In this document: positions 1 through 7,201 of the stretch, piece by piece
Layout: each line of letters begins with the position of its first letter
Numbering within the stretch: the stretch's first letter is position 1
From: an uncultured cyanobacterium
Lineage (GTDB): Bacteria; Cyanobacteriota; Cyanobacteriia; PCC-6307; Cyanobiaceae
Assembly: GCA_903856805.1 (NCBI GenBank)
Contig: CAIOCZ010000179.1
Location: 1 to 40,138 of the forward strand
Length of the DNA stretch: 40,138 nt
Reading direction: 5' to 3'
Program-made: the position numbers and the translations under genes
Notes under the pieces: model-generated
The model's input: only the letters and a program-made list of their open reading frames with translations
The model's database searches: none
Told to the model about the DNA's origin: nothing

Positions 1-220
1 GGATGGCTACCACCAGGATCACCCGCAGCAGGGCGGAGATGATGTTGGCCAGAAATCCCGTCAAACTGGCATCGAGCTTGCCTCCGGCCAGGGCCCGGCG
101 CACCAGCTTCATGGCAAAGCCGATCAGCCAACCGCCAACGACCCAGATCGCGACGGCCCCCACCAACTTGAACAGGAAGGGAACCACGATCCCACCCAGG
201 ATCGAGACATCGAGAGGCAC
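1..220 (-). CDS. MscS-family mechanosensitive channel, N-terminal part (cut by window edge)
   Basis: Only the first 73 codons are present; the gene runs off the left edge. MscS channels open under membrane tension and release solutes during osmotic down-shock. The visible protein has a hydrophobic helix (about residues 9-30, with VGAVAIWVVGGWLIGF), a short basic linker and then the family-typical stretch around GGKLDASLTGFLANIISALLR, which matches the region between TM2 and the pore helix TM3 of MscS. I chose GTG at 220 because it gives the short polar N-terminus typical of the family. The frame stays open upstream, so an earlier TTG start cannot be excluded. It is divergent from the LuxR-type regulator. 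Family call is good; the exact subfamily cannot be judged without the C-terminal part. Confidence 0.75.
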   Translation of the reverse strand, partial: MPLDVSILGGIVVPFLFKLVGAVAIWVVGGWLIGFAMKLVRRALAGGKLDASLTGFLANIISALLRVILVVAI

Positions 221-405
221 GGAACAACCCGCAAAGACCGGCCTAGCTTGACTATTCAAAAGCCAATCGTCAATACGCTGTCATGGGACCCAAAAAATGC
301 CCGTCGTGATGGGAAAAGCTGGGCAGGAATTGGTAAGATCATCCTGGTCAACTGCCCGTTCCCCCCTGGGGCCAGCGGTGGCTCCCCCCGACAGGCTGCG
401 GCAGG

Positions 406-1167
406 ATGGAGGGAAGAGCCAGACGCTGCGCGGCCATGGACCCCCAGAGAGCGCCGGCCTCGCCCTTCCCTGACCCCCAGACGGACCCGCAGACCCTGCT
501 GGAACGGGGACGCCAGGTGCGTCACCTGCTCAGTCGCTGGCGGTTGGTGGTGTGCACCGCCCAGCGCTCCTATGGCCACCTGGCGCTGGCCAATCTGTTC
601 GGCAGTCCCCCGGGGGAGCCGGTGCAACGGCTCCTGGGGCTGGCCCGCCGGGGGGTGGAGGCCCGGGCCCTGGTGCCTGAACAGGCCAAGGACGTGTTGA
701 TCCTGAGCCAGGAAACCCTCCTGGATGGGCCCGCCCTGCCGGTGCTGCGCCAGCTGCTGCAGCGCCCCGCTCCCCCCACGGTGCTGCTGGGCCTGGGGAC
801 TCCCCACCGGGTGACGGTGCGGGCGGCCCTGGAGGCCGGCGTGCAAGCCCTGATCAGCCAGGACACCCTGGGCCAGGGAATCCTGCTGGAGGCCCTAACC
901 AGCCTCAACCGGGGCCAACCGTTTCTGGATCACCGCTGCAGCGCCCTGGTGGGCAGCCCCGGCCGGGCCAGCGATGAGCTGAGCGCCCGCGAGCTGGAGA
1001 TTTTGGGCCTGGTGGCCGAGGGCTGCGGCAATCGGCTGATCGCCCAACGGTTGCAGATTGCCGAGGTCACGGCCCGCGACCACGTTCAGCGCATCCTGCA
1101 CAAGCTGCAGGTGCCGGATCGCGCCGCCGCCGCCGTGGCTGGCCTAAGGCGCGGTTATCTCCACTGA
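406..1167 (+). CDS. LuxR-type response-regulator-like transcription factor with degenerate receiver
   Basis: 253-residue protein. The C-terminal 60 residues are a clear LuxR/GerE helix-turn-helix (LSARELEILGLVAEG, then IAQRLQIAEVTARDHVQRILHKLQV), which binds DNA. The first 190 residues look like a receiver fold: a beta-strand ending in LILSQETL where a normal receiver has the phosphorylated Asp, then VLLGLGTP and an EAGVQALISQD segment resembling the receiver's GA-x-GY-x-xK region. The phospho-acceptor Asp appears to be missing, so ordinary phosphorelay control is unlikely; this is inference from an eye alignment. The start is uncertain: ATG at 406 has AGG only just before it, and an in-frame ATG at 436 is an alternative. 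It is divergent from the MscS gene and 91 bp upstream of the chitinase, so it could act locally, but nothing proves that. Confidence 0.8.
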   Translation: MEGRARRCAAMDPQRAPASPFPDPQTDPQTLLERGRQVRHLLSRWRLVVCTAQRSYGHLALANLFGSPPGEPVQRLLGLARRGVEARALVPEQAKDVLILSQETLLDGPALPVLRQLLQRPAPPTVLLGLGTPHRVTVRAALEAGVQALISQDTLGQGILLEALTSLNRGQPFLDHRCSALVGSPGRASDELSARELEILGLVAEGCGNRLIAQRLQIAEVTARDHVQRILHKLQVPDRAAAAVAGLRRGYLH

Positions 1168-1189
1168 TTCGCTGACTCCCCAGGGCGAA

Positions 1190-1207
1190 ATCCTTCATTT
1201 GAAGGAT
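1190..1207. repeat. Short perfect inverted repeat between the regulator and the chitinase
   Basis: ATCCTTC - ATTT - GAAGGAT is a perfect 7-bp inverted repeat with a 4-nt loop. It lies 22 bp after the regulator stop and 51 bp before the chitinase start. Its right arm begins the 11-mer GAAGGATGGGG (1201-1211), which recurs at 1229-1239. No T-run follows, so it is not a standard terminator. It could be an operator or a 5'-leader hairpin. Confidence 0.5.
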
Positions 1208-1258
1208 GGGGCGCGAGGGCTGATCCGCGAAGGATGGGGGCCGTTGCGGAGTCATCCC

Positions 1259-3031
1259 ATGGCCACCAGCCCCCTGCTCAGCGTCAGCCTCAGCCTCACC
1301 AGCCAGTGGAATGGCGCCTTCGAGGGCGAGATCACCCTCACCAACAGCGGCACCACGCCCCTGACGGACTGGAGTGTCGGTTTTCGCAGCCGCTACGCCC
1401 TGCGCAGCCTCAGCAACTTCACGCTGCAGCAAAGCCAGCTCGCCGATGGCAGCTGGCAGATCACCCTGCGGCCGCCGTCGTGGGGGCTCCGCCTGGCCCC
1501 CGGGGCCTCCAGCCGCTCCTATCTGCAGGGGGTGCTGCCCGCGGGCGTCAGCCTCAGCAGCCTCAAAGCCAGCGAGGTGGTGTTCCCCGACGCCGGTGCC
1601 ACAGGGACCGGCACGGGCAGCGGGAGCGGGACAGCCACAGGCACCGGCACGGGGAGCGGCACCGGCACCAGCACCGCCCCCCTCAGCTCCGGCGGGATCA
1701 ACTCCGGCAACAGCGGCGATCGCCTCTGGGGCGAACAATTCTTCGCCCCCTATGTGGACATGACCCTCTATCCGGTGCCCGACCTCGACGGCCTGGCCCG
1801 CCAGCACGGGGTGGGACTGTTCACCCTGGCCTTCCTCCAGGCCACCCCCACCGGGGAGGCCGCCTGGGCCGGCCTGCCGTCGCTGGGGCTCACCAGCACA
1901 GACTCCCAAGCGCTGGCGATCCGCCGGGAGATCAACCAGCTGCGGGCCGCCGGGGGGGACGTGATGGTGTCCCTGGGCGGGGCGGCCGGCATCAGCTTGG
2001 CCCAGAGTTTCAGGGCCGCCGGCCGCAGCGCCGCCGACCTGGCCGGCCGTTACCGCCAGGTGATCGACAACCTGGCACTGAACCGGATCGACTTCGACAT
2101 CGAGGGGGCCGCCCTTGCGGACCAGGCCGCCAACCAACTCCACAGTGCCGCCCTGAAACTGGTGCAGCAGAGCCATCCGGGCGTGGAAGTTTGGCTCACC
2201 CTGCCGGTGCTGCCCCAGGGGCTCACAGGCGATGGCCTCACCGTGGTGCGCCAGGCGTTGGCCGCCGGCGTCAAGCTCGACGGGGTGAACCTGATGGCGA
2301 TGGACTACGGCGACAGCGCTGCCCCCCCGACCCGTCAGTCGATGGGCCAGTACGCCATCGATGCCGCCAACGCCAGCTTCCGCCAGCTCAGTGATTTGTT
2401 CCGTAGCTACGGCCAGGGCTTTGGCTGGAACCAGCTGGGCCTCACCCCGATGATCGGCGTCAACGACGTGACCACCGAGCTGTTCAGCACCGCCGATGCC
2501 ACGGTGGTGGAGACCTTCGCCCGCCAGCAGGGCCTGGGCATGCTGTCGATGTGGTCGATCGCACGGGATCAGCCGGGGCCGATGGGCCGGGTGGAGGCCA
2601 CCCACTCCGGCACCGCCAACGCCAGCGGCAGCTACGGGGCGATCTGGGGGGACTACGGCAGCGATCCCCTGATCTCTGGCGGCACCAGCGGCGGTGGCGG
2701 CGGAAGTGGCGGCGGCCTGCCCACGAGCACGATCAACGTGGCGGCAACCAGCCGGGATCTCACCGCCAGCGATGCCACGGCGGAACGGTTCCAACTCGGC
2801 TATGCCTGGGGACGGCAGCTCACCATCCAGGGCTTCAACCCCAGCCAGGACGTGCTGGATCTCAGTAACTTTTGGGCCGAAGGACGCCAGGCCCGGGTGG
2901 TGGCGAGCGGCAGCGGCGCCAGCGTGATGCTCGACTTCAACGCCCAGCAGGTCCATCTGCCTGGCGTCTCCCCCACGGCCCTCACCAGCACGGGTCTCCC
3001 CAGCCCCGTGCTGCAGGTGTGGCAGGGCTGA
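1259..3031 (+). CDS. GH18 chitinase with N-terminal CBM2 and C-terminal RTX-like domain
   Basis: 590-residue secreted-type glycoside hydrolase predicted to cleave chitin or related beta-1,4-GlcNAc polymers. Order of parts: a CBM2-like carbohydrate-binding domain (about residues 5-110, LTSQWNGAFEGEITLTNSG, several Trp); a Thr/Gly/Ser linker (about 115-139); a GH18 barrel (about 150-455) with SLGG, the catalytic strand RIDFDIEG (D278, D280, acid E282), VNLMAMDYG and the closing SMWSIARD; a Gly/Ser linker; and a C-terminal domain (about 488-590) with YAWGRQLTIQGFNPSQDVLD. The first Asp of the DxxDxDxE motif is Asn, as in some bacterial GH18 enzymes. I chose ATG at 1259 because GGAG sits 7 nt upstream and the CBM begins at once; an upstream ATG at 1199 adds an unconserved stretch. 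There is no N-terminal signal peptide. Chitin use has been reported in picocyanobacteria, which fits this gene. Confidence 0.88.
   Translation: MATSPLLSVSLSLTSQWNGAFEGEITLTNSGTTPLTDWSVGFRSRYALRSLSNFTLQQSQLADGSWQITLRPPSWGLRLAPGASSRSYLQGVLPAGVSLSSLKASEVVFPDAGATGTGTGSGSGTATGTGTGSGTGTSTAPLSSGGINSGNSGDRLWGEQFFAPYVDMTLYPVPDLDGLARQHGVGLFTLAFLQATPTGEAAWAGLPSLGLTSTDSQALAIRREINQLRAAGGDVMVSLGGAAGISLAQSFRAAGRSAADLAGRYRQVIDNLALNRIDFDIEGAALADQAANQLHSAALKLVQQSHPGVEVWLTLPVLPQGLTGDGLTVVRQALAAGVKLDGVNLMAMDYGDSAAPPTRQSMGQYAIDAANASFRQLSDLFRSYGQGFGWNQLGLTPMIGVNDVTTELFSTADATVVETFARQQGLGMLSMWSIARDQPGPMGRVEATHSGTANASGSYGAIWGDYGSDPLISGGTSGGGGGSGGGLPTSTINVAATSRDLTASDATAERFQLGYAWGRQLTIQGFNPSQDVLDLSNFWAEGRQARVVASGSGASVMLDFNAQQVHLPGVSPTALTSTGLPSPVLQVWQG
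1600..1674 (+). repeat. Degenerate tandem repeat encoding the Thr/Gly/Ser linker of the chitinase
   Basis: About 75 bp of imperfect ACCGGCACGGGCAGC-like hexamer and nonamer repeats encode a TGTGTGSG-type linker between the binding and catalytic domains. Such tracts expand and contract easily by slippage. It is inside the coding region and in frame. Confidence 0.8.
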
Positions 3032-3072
3032 CGCCCGATCCCCTTTCGCCCTCCCACCAACCGCCACCGCCC

Positions 3073-4071
3073 GTGAGCCTCCCTCCCAACCGGCCCCAGC
3101 CCAGCCTGGCCTTCGCCAATGGCGACGCCCTGCCAGCCCTGGGCCTGGGCACCTGGTGCTTGCCGCTGGAGCAGACCGCCACCACGGTGCGCACCGCCCT
3201 GGAGTTGGGCTATCGCCACATCGACGCCGCCGCCAGCTATGGCAATGAGGCCCAGATCGGCACCGCCCTGCGGGAGGCCCTCGCCGAGGGGAAGGTGCGG
3301 CGGGAGGACTTGTGGATCACCTCCAAGCTCTGGAACGACGCCCATGAGCCGCAGGAGGTGCGGCCAGCCCTGGAGCGCAGCCTGCGGGATCTGGGCCTCG
3401 ACCAGCTGGATCTCTACCTGATGCACTGGCCCGTGGCCCAGCGCCGCGGCGTGGGCATGCCCACCACCCCGGCCGACCAATACGGCCTCGATCAGGTGCC
3501 CCTTGCCGCCACCTGGGCTGCGATGGAGGAGTTGGTGGAGGCCGGCCTGTGTCGTCAGATCGGGGTGTCCAACTTCAGCCGCACCAAGCTGATCGCCCTG
3601 GGCCGCATCGCCCGGATCCAGCCGGCGGTGTTGCAGGTGGAGCGCCATCCGCTGCTGCAACAGAACGACCTGCTCGCCTACTGCCAAGGGGCCGGCATCC
3701 ACCTCACGGCCTACGCCCCGCTGGGAGCCCCAGGCGACCGCCGGCCGCCCCTGGTGCTCCAGCAGCCGGAGGTGCAGGCGATGGCCGCCGAACGGCAGCT
3801 CACCCCCGCCCAGCTGGTGCTGGCCTGGGGCATCGGCTGCGGCACCGCCGTGATCCCCAAAAGCGTGCAGCCCCAGCGGCTGGCCGAAAATCTGGACGCC
3901 GCAACCCAACACCTCGATGCCGACCTGATGGAGCGGCTGGCGGGGCTGGATCAGAACCAACGCCTGATCGATGGGCGCTTCTGGTGCCTGGAGGGGGGCC
4001 CCTACACCCAGGAGAACCTTTGGGATGGGGAGCCGGGGCCTCTCCCTAGTGCGCCGACCCACCCGAGATGA
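3073..4071 (+). CDS. Aldo/keto reductase
   Basis: 332-residue NAD(P)H-dependent reductase of the AKR superfamily, cytoplasmic; it reduces carbonyl groups of aldehydes or ketones. The catalytic tetrad is complete: D51 and Y56 (in HIDAAASYGNE), K85 (ITSKLW) and H118 (LMHWP). The cofactor-binding end is visible as AVIPKSVQPQRLAENL. Other family landmarks are GVSNFS and LQVERHPLLQQNDLLAYC. I use GTG at 3073, just before the conserved ALPALGLGTW region; the open frame extends upstream into the chitinase gene, but that part is a shadow. It starts 41 bp after the chitinase and could be co-transcribed, with a terminator after it at 4092-4135. The substrate cannot be told from the sequence; the C-terminus resembles the plant and yeast glycerol or xylose reductase-like branch. 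Confidence 0.88.
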   Translation: MSLPPNRPQPSLAFANGDALPALGLGTWCLPLEQTATTVRTALELGYRHIDAAASYGNEAQIGTALREALAEGKVRREDLWITSKLWNDAHEPQEVRPALERSLRDLGLDQLDLYLMHWPVAQRRGVGMPTTPADQYGLDQVPLAATWAAMEELVEAGLCRQIGVSNFSRTKLIALGRIARIQPAVLQVERHPLLQQNDLLAYCQGAGIHLTAYAPLGAPGDRRPPLVLQQPEVQAMAAERQLTPAQLVLAWGIGCGTAVIPKSVQPQRLAENLDAATQHLDADLMERLAGLDQNQRLIDGRFWCLEGGPYTQENLWDGEPGPLPSAPTHPR

Positions 4072-4091
4072 CCATGCTGGATGGGCGGAGG

Positions 4092-4135
4092 CTGCTCACG
4101 GTCACACTGGCATCGCCAGGTTGAGCAGTTTTTTT
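4092..4135 (+). terminator. Rho-independent terminator after the aldo/keto reductase
   Basis: CTGCTCA (4092-4098) pairs perfectly with TGAGCAG (4122-4128). Inside is a second perfect stem, CTGGC-ATC-GCCAG (4107-4119). Seven T residues follow (4129-4135). This is the clearest terminator in the window and ends the chitinase/reductase transcription unit. Confidence 0.8.
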
Positions 4136-5113
4136 AATCCGAATCGAACCGTCACCCGCTAAGACCTCACGACTCTTGGACCCTGTAAGAATAAAGGCGG
4201 TCGATAGTTGTAAGCTCCAAATTCTGGTTCGGCAAATCGGGCGAATTTTTCCGCCACCAGCCCTTGAATTGCGAACTGCGGGCTGCAAGTTTATCCATAA
4301 CGCCGTTTGGTGCAACGAATAAATTGATAACTGTTGGCACACTCCTTCCGTGCTCCCATGCGGCTCGTTGAATTCCCTTGACTGGGTCTTGCCTTTTGAG
4401 CACATCACTACCTTGGCAATCACTAAACTCTGCTTCCCGATCGGCGAAACAAGTTATAATTGGCGTGGCTGCTATTGCCGGTAAGGAAGTTCTCAAGCCA
4501 AAGGCAAGGACGGCGGTGGAAAACTGCTGGCCGCAAGGAGTGTGTGTGGCGAGCGCTCCAGAGCTACAGCACTGCTCGGAAGCGGCTCAGGTGGATGGCT
4601 GGGTTAGCCGTACGAGAAAGCTTTCCGGATTTAGAGTTGGCGGGCGACTGTGTTTGTGTCCTTGAGGAAAGTCTTTGAAAAATCGGTTGAGTATCCGGGC
4701 TTTTCAATGATTTTATTCTGAGTTGCCTTGTTGCCGCCGGCTAGCAGCAAAAGAAGCTGATCACCACGGAAACTGTAAGGCGGTCAACACACATAAGGAC
4801 ATGAGCTCTTCCTGCCCTCTCTTTGAGATCGTAAATCCAAGACTGGTACTCTTCAGTGGCAAAGACCTCCGTCCTACGGCTGTAGCTCTTGGGCTACGCA
4901 GAGGCAAGAGGGGGCATGATTTTTGGTGAAAATCAGTATAACGAGTGTTCGGAAGGTTACGGGAGTTCGGCTCAACTCCTGGCAGCTGTGAGGCCGCGGT
5001 CGTGCCCAGATCATGGCCCCCATCCACCCCCGGACCAGCTGACCAGCGGACCCCCCTCCAGCGGCACCGGGCCTGGAACGTGGGAAAATCGCTGCCAATT
5101 CGCTGCGTCCCCC
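4136..5113. other. Lower-GC, gene-poor kilobase upstream of the amino-acid transporter
   Basis: Between the terminator and the transporter I see no recognisable gene. By eye the GC content is nearer half than the roughly two thirds of the flanks, and most open frames are short and low in complexity. One minus-strand frame (4167-4496) is listed separately. A TATAAC box at 4937-4942 could serve as a -10 for the transporter but lacks a good -35. A small hairpin, GTAGC-TCTTGG-GCTAC (4882-4897), lies before it. The stretch may be decayed foreign DNA or may hold an unannotated RNA; neither is demonstrated. Confidence 0.5.
4167..4496 (-). CDS. Hypothetical ORF in low-GC spacer, possibly a remnant
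   Basis: 109-codon frame beginning with TTG. I do not recognise the protein. It has no signal peptide or membrane helix; the middle contains a WEHGRSVPTVINLFV stretch and the end is basic and aromatic (FKGWWRKN, DRLYSY). Composition is more AT-rich than neighbouring genes. It could be a real small gene acquired by transfer, the 3' end of a decayed gene, or chance. The lack of a good ribosome-binding site and the weak start argue for caution. Confidence 0.25.
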   Translation of the reverse strand: MRTSLPAIAATPIITCFADREAEFSDCQGSDVLKRQDPVKGIQRAAWEHGRSVPTVINLFVAPNGVMDKLAARSSQFKGWWRKNSPDLPNQNLELTTIDRLYSYRVQES

Positions 5114-6178
5114 ATGCGCCCATCCGCCCGCAGATGGCTTCCCCTTGCGGTTCTGCTGGCCGTGGGCCTGGTCGGCTGTGCCCCCGAGGGCGGCGGTGGG
5201 GTGCAGAGCACCAAGATGGGCACCATCACCAGTCGGGGCAAGCTGATCTGCGGGGTGGATGGCTCCCTGCCGGGCTTCAGCTTCGTGGGCTCCGACGGCA
5301 CCTATAGCGGCCTCGATGTGGACGTCTGCAAGGCCATGGCGGCCGCCCTGTTCGGGGATCCCGGCAAGGTGGAGTACCGCAACCTCAATTCCAGCGAGCG
5401 CTTCGCCGCCCTGGCCAGCGGTGAGGTGGACCTGCTGTCCCGCAACACCACCATGACCCTCAGCCGCGATGCGGCCGGCGGCAACGCCCTCAGCTTTGCC
5501 CCCCCCACCTTCTATGACGGCCAGGGCGTGATGGTGCCCACCGCCAGCGGCATCACCACCCTCAAGGCCCTGGCCGGCAAACCGATCTGCGTGGAGAGCG
5601 GCACCACCACCGAGCTCAACCTGGCCGACCGGATGCGCGAACAAAACATCCCCTACACGCCGCTCAAGTTCCAGACCGGTGACCAGACCTACGCCGCCTA
5701 CCTGCAAGGGCGCTGCGTGGCGGTCACCAGTGACCGCTCCCAGCTGGCGGGCAAGCGCAGCAGCTTCCCCCAACCCGATGCCCACACCCTGCTGCCGGAT
5801 GTGATGAGCAAGGAACCCCTCGCCCCGGCCACCGTCAACGCCGATCCGGTGTGGGCCGATGCCGTGCGCTGGACGGTGAACACCCTGTTCCAGGCTGAGG
5901 AGCTGGGCATCACCAAGGCCAACATCGCCGCCAAGGTGGCCGAAGCCAAGGCCAACCCCAACCAGGCCGACCTGCGCCGTTTCCTGGGCGTGGAGGGTGA
6001 ATTCGGCAAGCAGCTGGGTCTGCCGGCGGATTTTGTGCCCAAGATCATCGCGGCGGTGGGTAACTACGGCGAAATCTTTGATCGCAATGTGGGCCCAGGC
6101 TCCCGCCTCAAGCTCGACCGCGGCGTGAACAGGCAGTGGAAGGAGGGTGGCCTGATCTACTCGCCGCCCTTCCGCTGA
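5114..6178 (+). CDS. natF: Polar amino-acid ABC transporter, substrate-binding lipoprotein (NatF/AapJ type)
   Basis: 354-residue extracytoplasmic solute-binding protein of family 3. The N-terminus MRPSARRW followed by a hydrophobic core and LVGC (C22) is a lipoprotein signal, so the mature protein is lipid-anchored. Family landmarks are GKLICGVDGSLPGFSF, YSGLDVDVCKAMAAALFGD, EVDLLSRNTTMTLSRD and KPICVESGTTTELNLADRM, typical of AapJ/NatF, which bind acidic and neutral amino acids. The start ATG at 5114 is set by the lipobox position; the frame is open further upstream but without a signal peptide. It is first in a four-gene operon: its TGA shares one base with the ATG of the next gene. The approximately 1-kb spacer upstream should hold its promoter; I saw no perfect NtcA box (GTA-N8-TAC). 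The exact substrate is inferred from homology only. Confidence 0.9.
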   Translation: MRPSARRWLPLAVLLAVGLVGCAPEGGGGVQSTKMGTITSRGKLICGVDGSLPGFSFVGSDGTYSGLDVDVCKAMAAALFGDPGKVEYRNLNSSERFAALASGEVDLLSRNTTMTLSRDAAGGNALSFAPPTFYDGQGVMVPTASGITTLKALAGKPICVESGTTTELNLADRMREQNIPYTPLKFQTGDQTYAAYLQGRCVAVTSDRSQLAGKRSSFPQPDAHTLLPDVMSKEPLAPATVNADPVWADAVRWTVNTLFQAEELGITKANIAAKVAEAKANPNQADLRRFLGVEGEFGKQLGLPADFVPKIIAAVGNYGEIFDRNVGPGSRLKLDRGVNRQWKEGGLIYSPPFR

Positions 6179-7200
6179 TGGCCCGATCCCCCTCCGTTGG
6201 GCCCTCCCCCGCCCCGGGGCTGGTGACGCCGGTTCCTTGGTGGCGTCACCGCCGGGTGGTGCCCTGGGTGGTGCAGGGCGCCGTGGCCCTCACCGTGCTG
6301 GTGGTGGTGGCCTTCCTGCTCGGCAACCTGATCCGCAACCTCACCGCCGCCGGCCTCCTGCTCACCTGGAACTGGCTGGGTCAGCCCGCCGGATTCGACA
6401 TCTCCGAAACCCTGCTTCCCTTCAACGCCGAGCTGCCCTACTGGCGCGGCCTGGCGGCGGGCCTGGTCAACACCCTGCGGGTGGTGATCACGGGCCTGGT
6501 GGGCTCCACCCTGGTGGGCACCCTATTGGGGATGGCCTCCTTCAGTGGCAACGCCCTGCTGCGGGGTCTCACCCGCACCTATGTGGAAGTGGTGCGCAAC
6601 ATCCCGCTGCTGCTGCAGCTGGTGTTCTGGTATTTCGTGGTGTTCCTCTCCCTGCCCAATGGCACCGCGGCCCTCCAGCTGCCGGGGGTGGTGCTCGCCA
6701 AGTCCGGTCTCTACCTGGCCGGCTTCGGAGACGGCCTGCATTGGATCGGTCCCCAGCTCCAAAATGGGGTCTGGCAGGCGCCCTTGCGGCTGTCGGTGGA
6801 GTTTGGCGCCCTGCTCACCGGCCTGATCGCCTACACGGCGGCCTTTATCGCCGAGGTGGTGCGGGGCGGCATCGCTGCGGTGCCGAAGGGCCAGTGGGAG
6901 GCGGCCTCCTCCCTAGGCCTGAGCTGGTGGCAGACCCTCAGCAAGGTGGTGTTGCCCCAGGCCCTGCGGGTGATCGTGCCGGGCCTCAACACCCAATTCA
7001 TCTCCCTGGCCAAAAATTCCTCCCTGGCGGTGGCGGTGGGCTACACCGACCTCTACTCCGTGGCCGAAACCACCCTGAACCAAACCGGCCGGGCCGTGGA
7101 GGTGGTGCTGCTGTTGCTTGGCACCTACCTGGCCCTCGACCTCTTCATCTCCCTGATGATGAATGGCCTCAACCGACTCGTGCAGATCCGGGAGCGCTGA
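6178..7200 (+). CDS. natG: Polar amino-acid ABC transporter permease 1 (NatG/AapQ type)
   Basis: 340-residue inner-membrane permease of the HisM/GltJ family. It has an N-terminal helix (about residues 24-45), a periplasmic segment, then the core helices. The conserved start of the permease domain is WRGLAAGLVNTLRVVITGLVGS, followed by VEVVRNIPLLLQLVFWYF, and the cytoplasmic EAA loop that contacts the ATPase is EAASSLGLSWWQTLSKVVLP. The long loop between helices is usual for AapQ/NatG, which are larger than histidine-type permeases. ATG at 6178 overlaps the stop of the binding protein by one base, indicating translational coupling. It pairs with the next gene to form the transmembrane heterodimer. 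Confidence 0.9.
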   Translation: MARSPSVGPSPAPGLVTPVPWWRHRRVVPWVVQGAVALTVLVVVAFLLGNLIRNLTAAGLLLTWNWLGQPAGFDISETLLPFNAELPYWRGLAAGLVNTLRVVITGLVGSTLVGTLLGMASFSGNALLRGLTRTYVEVVRNIPLLLQLVFWYFVVFLSLPNGTAALQLPGVVLAKSGLYLAGFGDGLHWIGPQLQNGVWQAPLRLSVEFGALLTGLIAYTAAFIAEVVRGGIAAVPKGQWEAASSLGLSWWQTLSKVVLPQALRVIVPGLNTQFISLAKNSSLAVAVGYTDLYSVAETTLNQTGRAVEVVLLLLGTYLALDLFISLMMNGLNRLVQIRER

Positions 7201-7201
7201 G

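Noticed and set aside
1067-3067. Long minus-strand open frame (666 codons) antisense to the chitinase
   Set aside because: The plus-strand frame has clear CBM2 and GH18 motifs; the minus frame is low-complexity Gly/Ala/His/Gln and is a GC-rich shadow.
4460-4678. Plus-strand 72-codon frame with basic residues, considered as a transposase remnant
   Set aside because: No DDE-like motif, terminal repeats or target duplication are visible; too short to claim.
4882-4897. GTA...TAC palindrome upstream of the amino-acid transporter as an NtcA site
   Set aside because: The spacer is 10 bases, not the 8 required, and the position is over 200 bp from the start codon.
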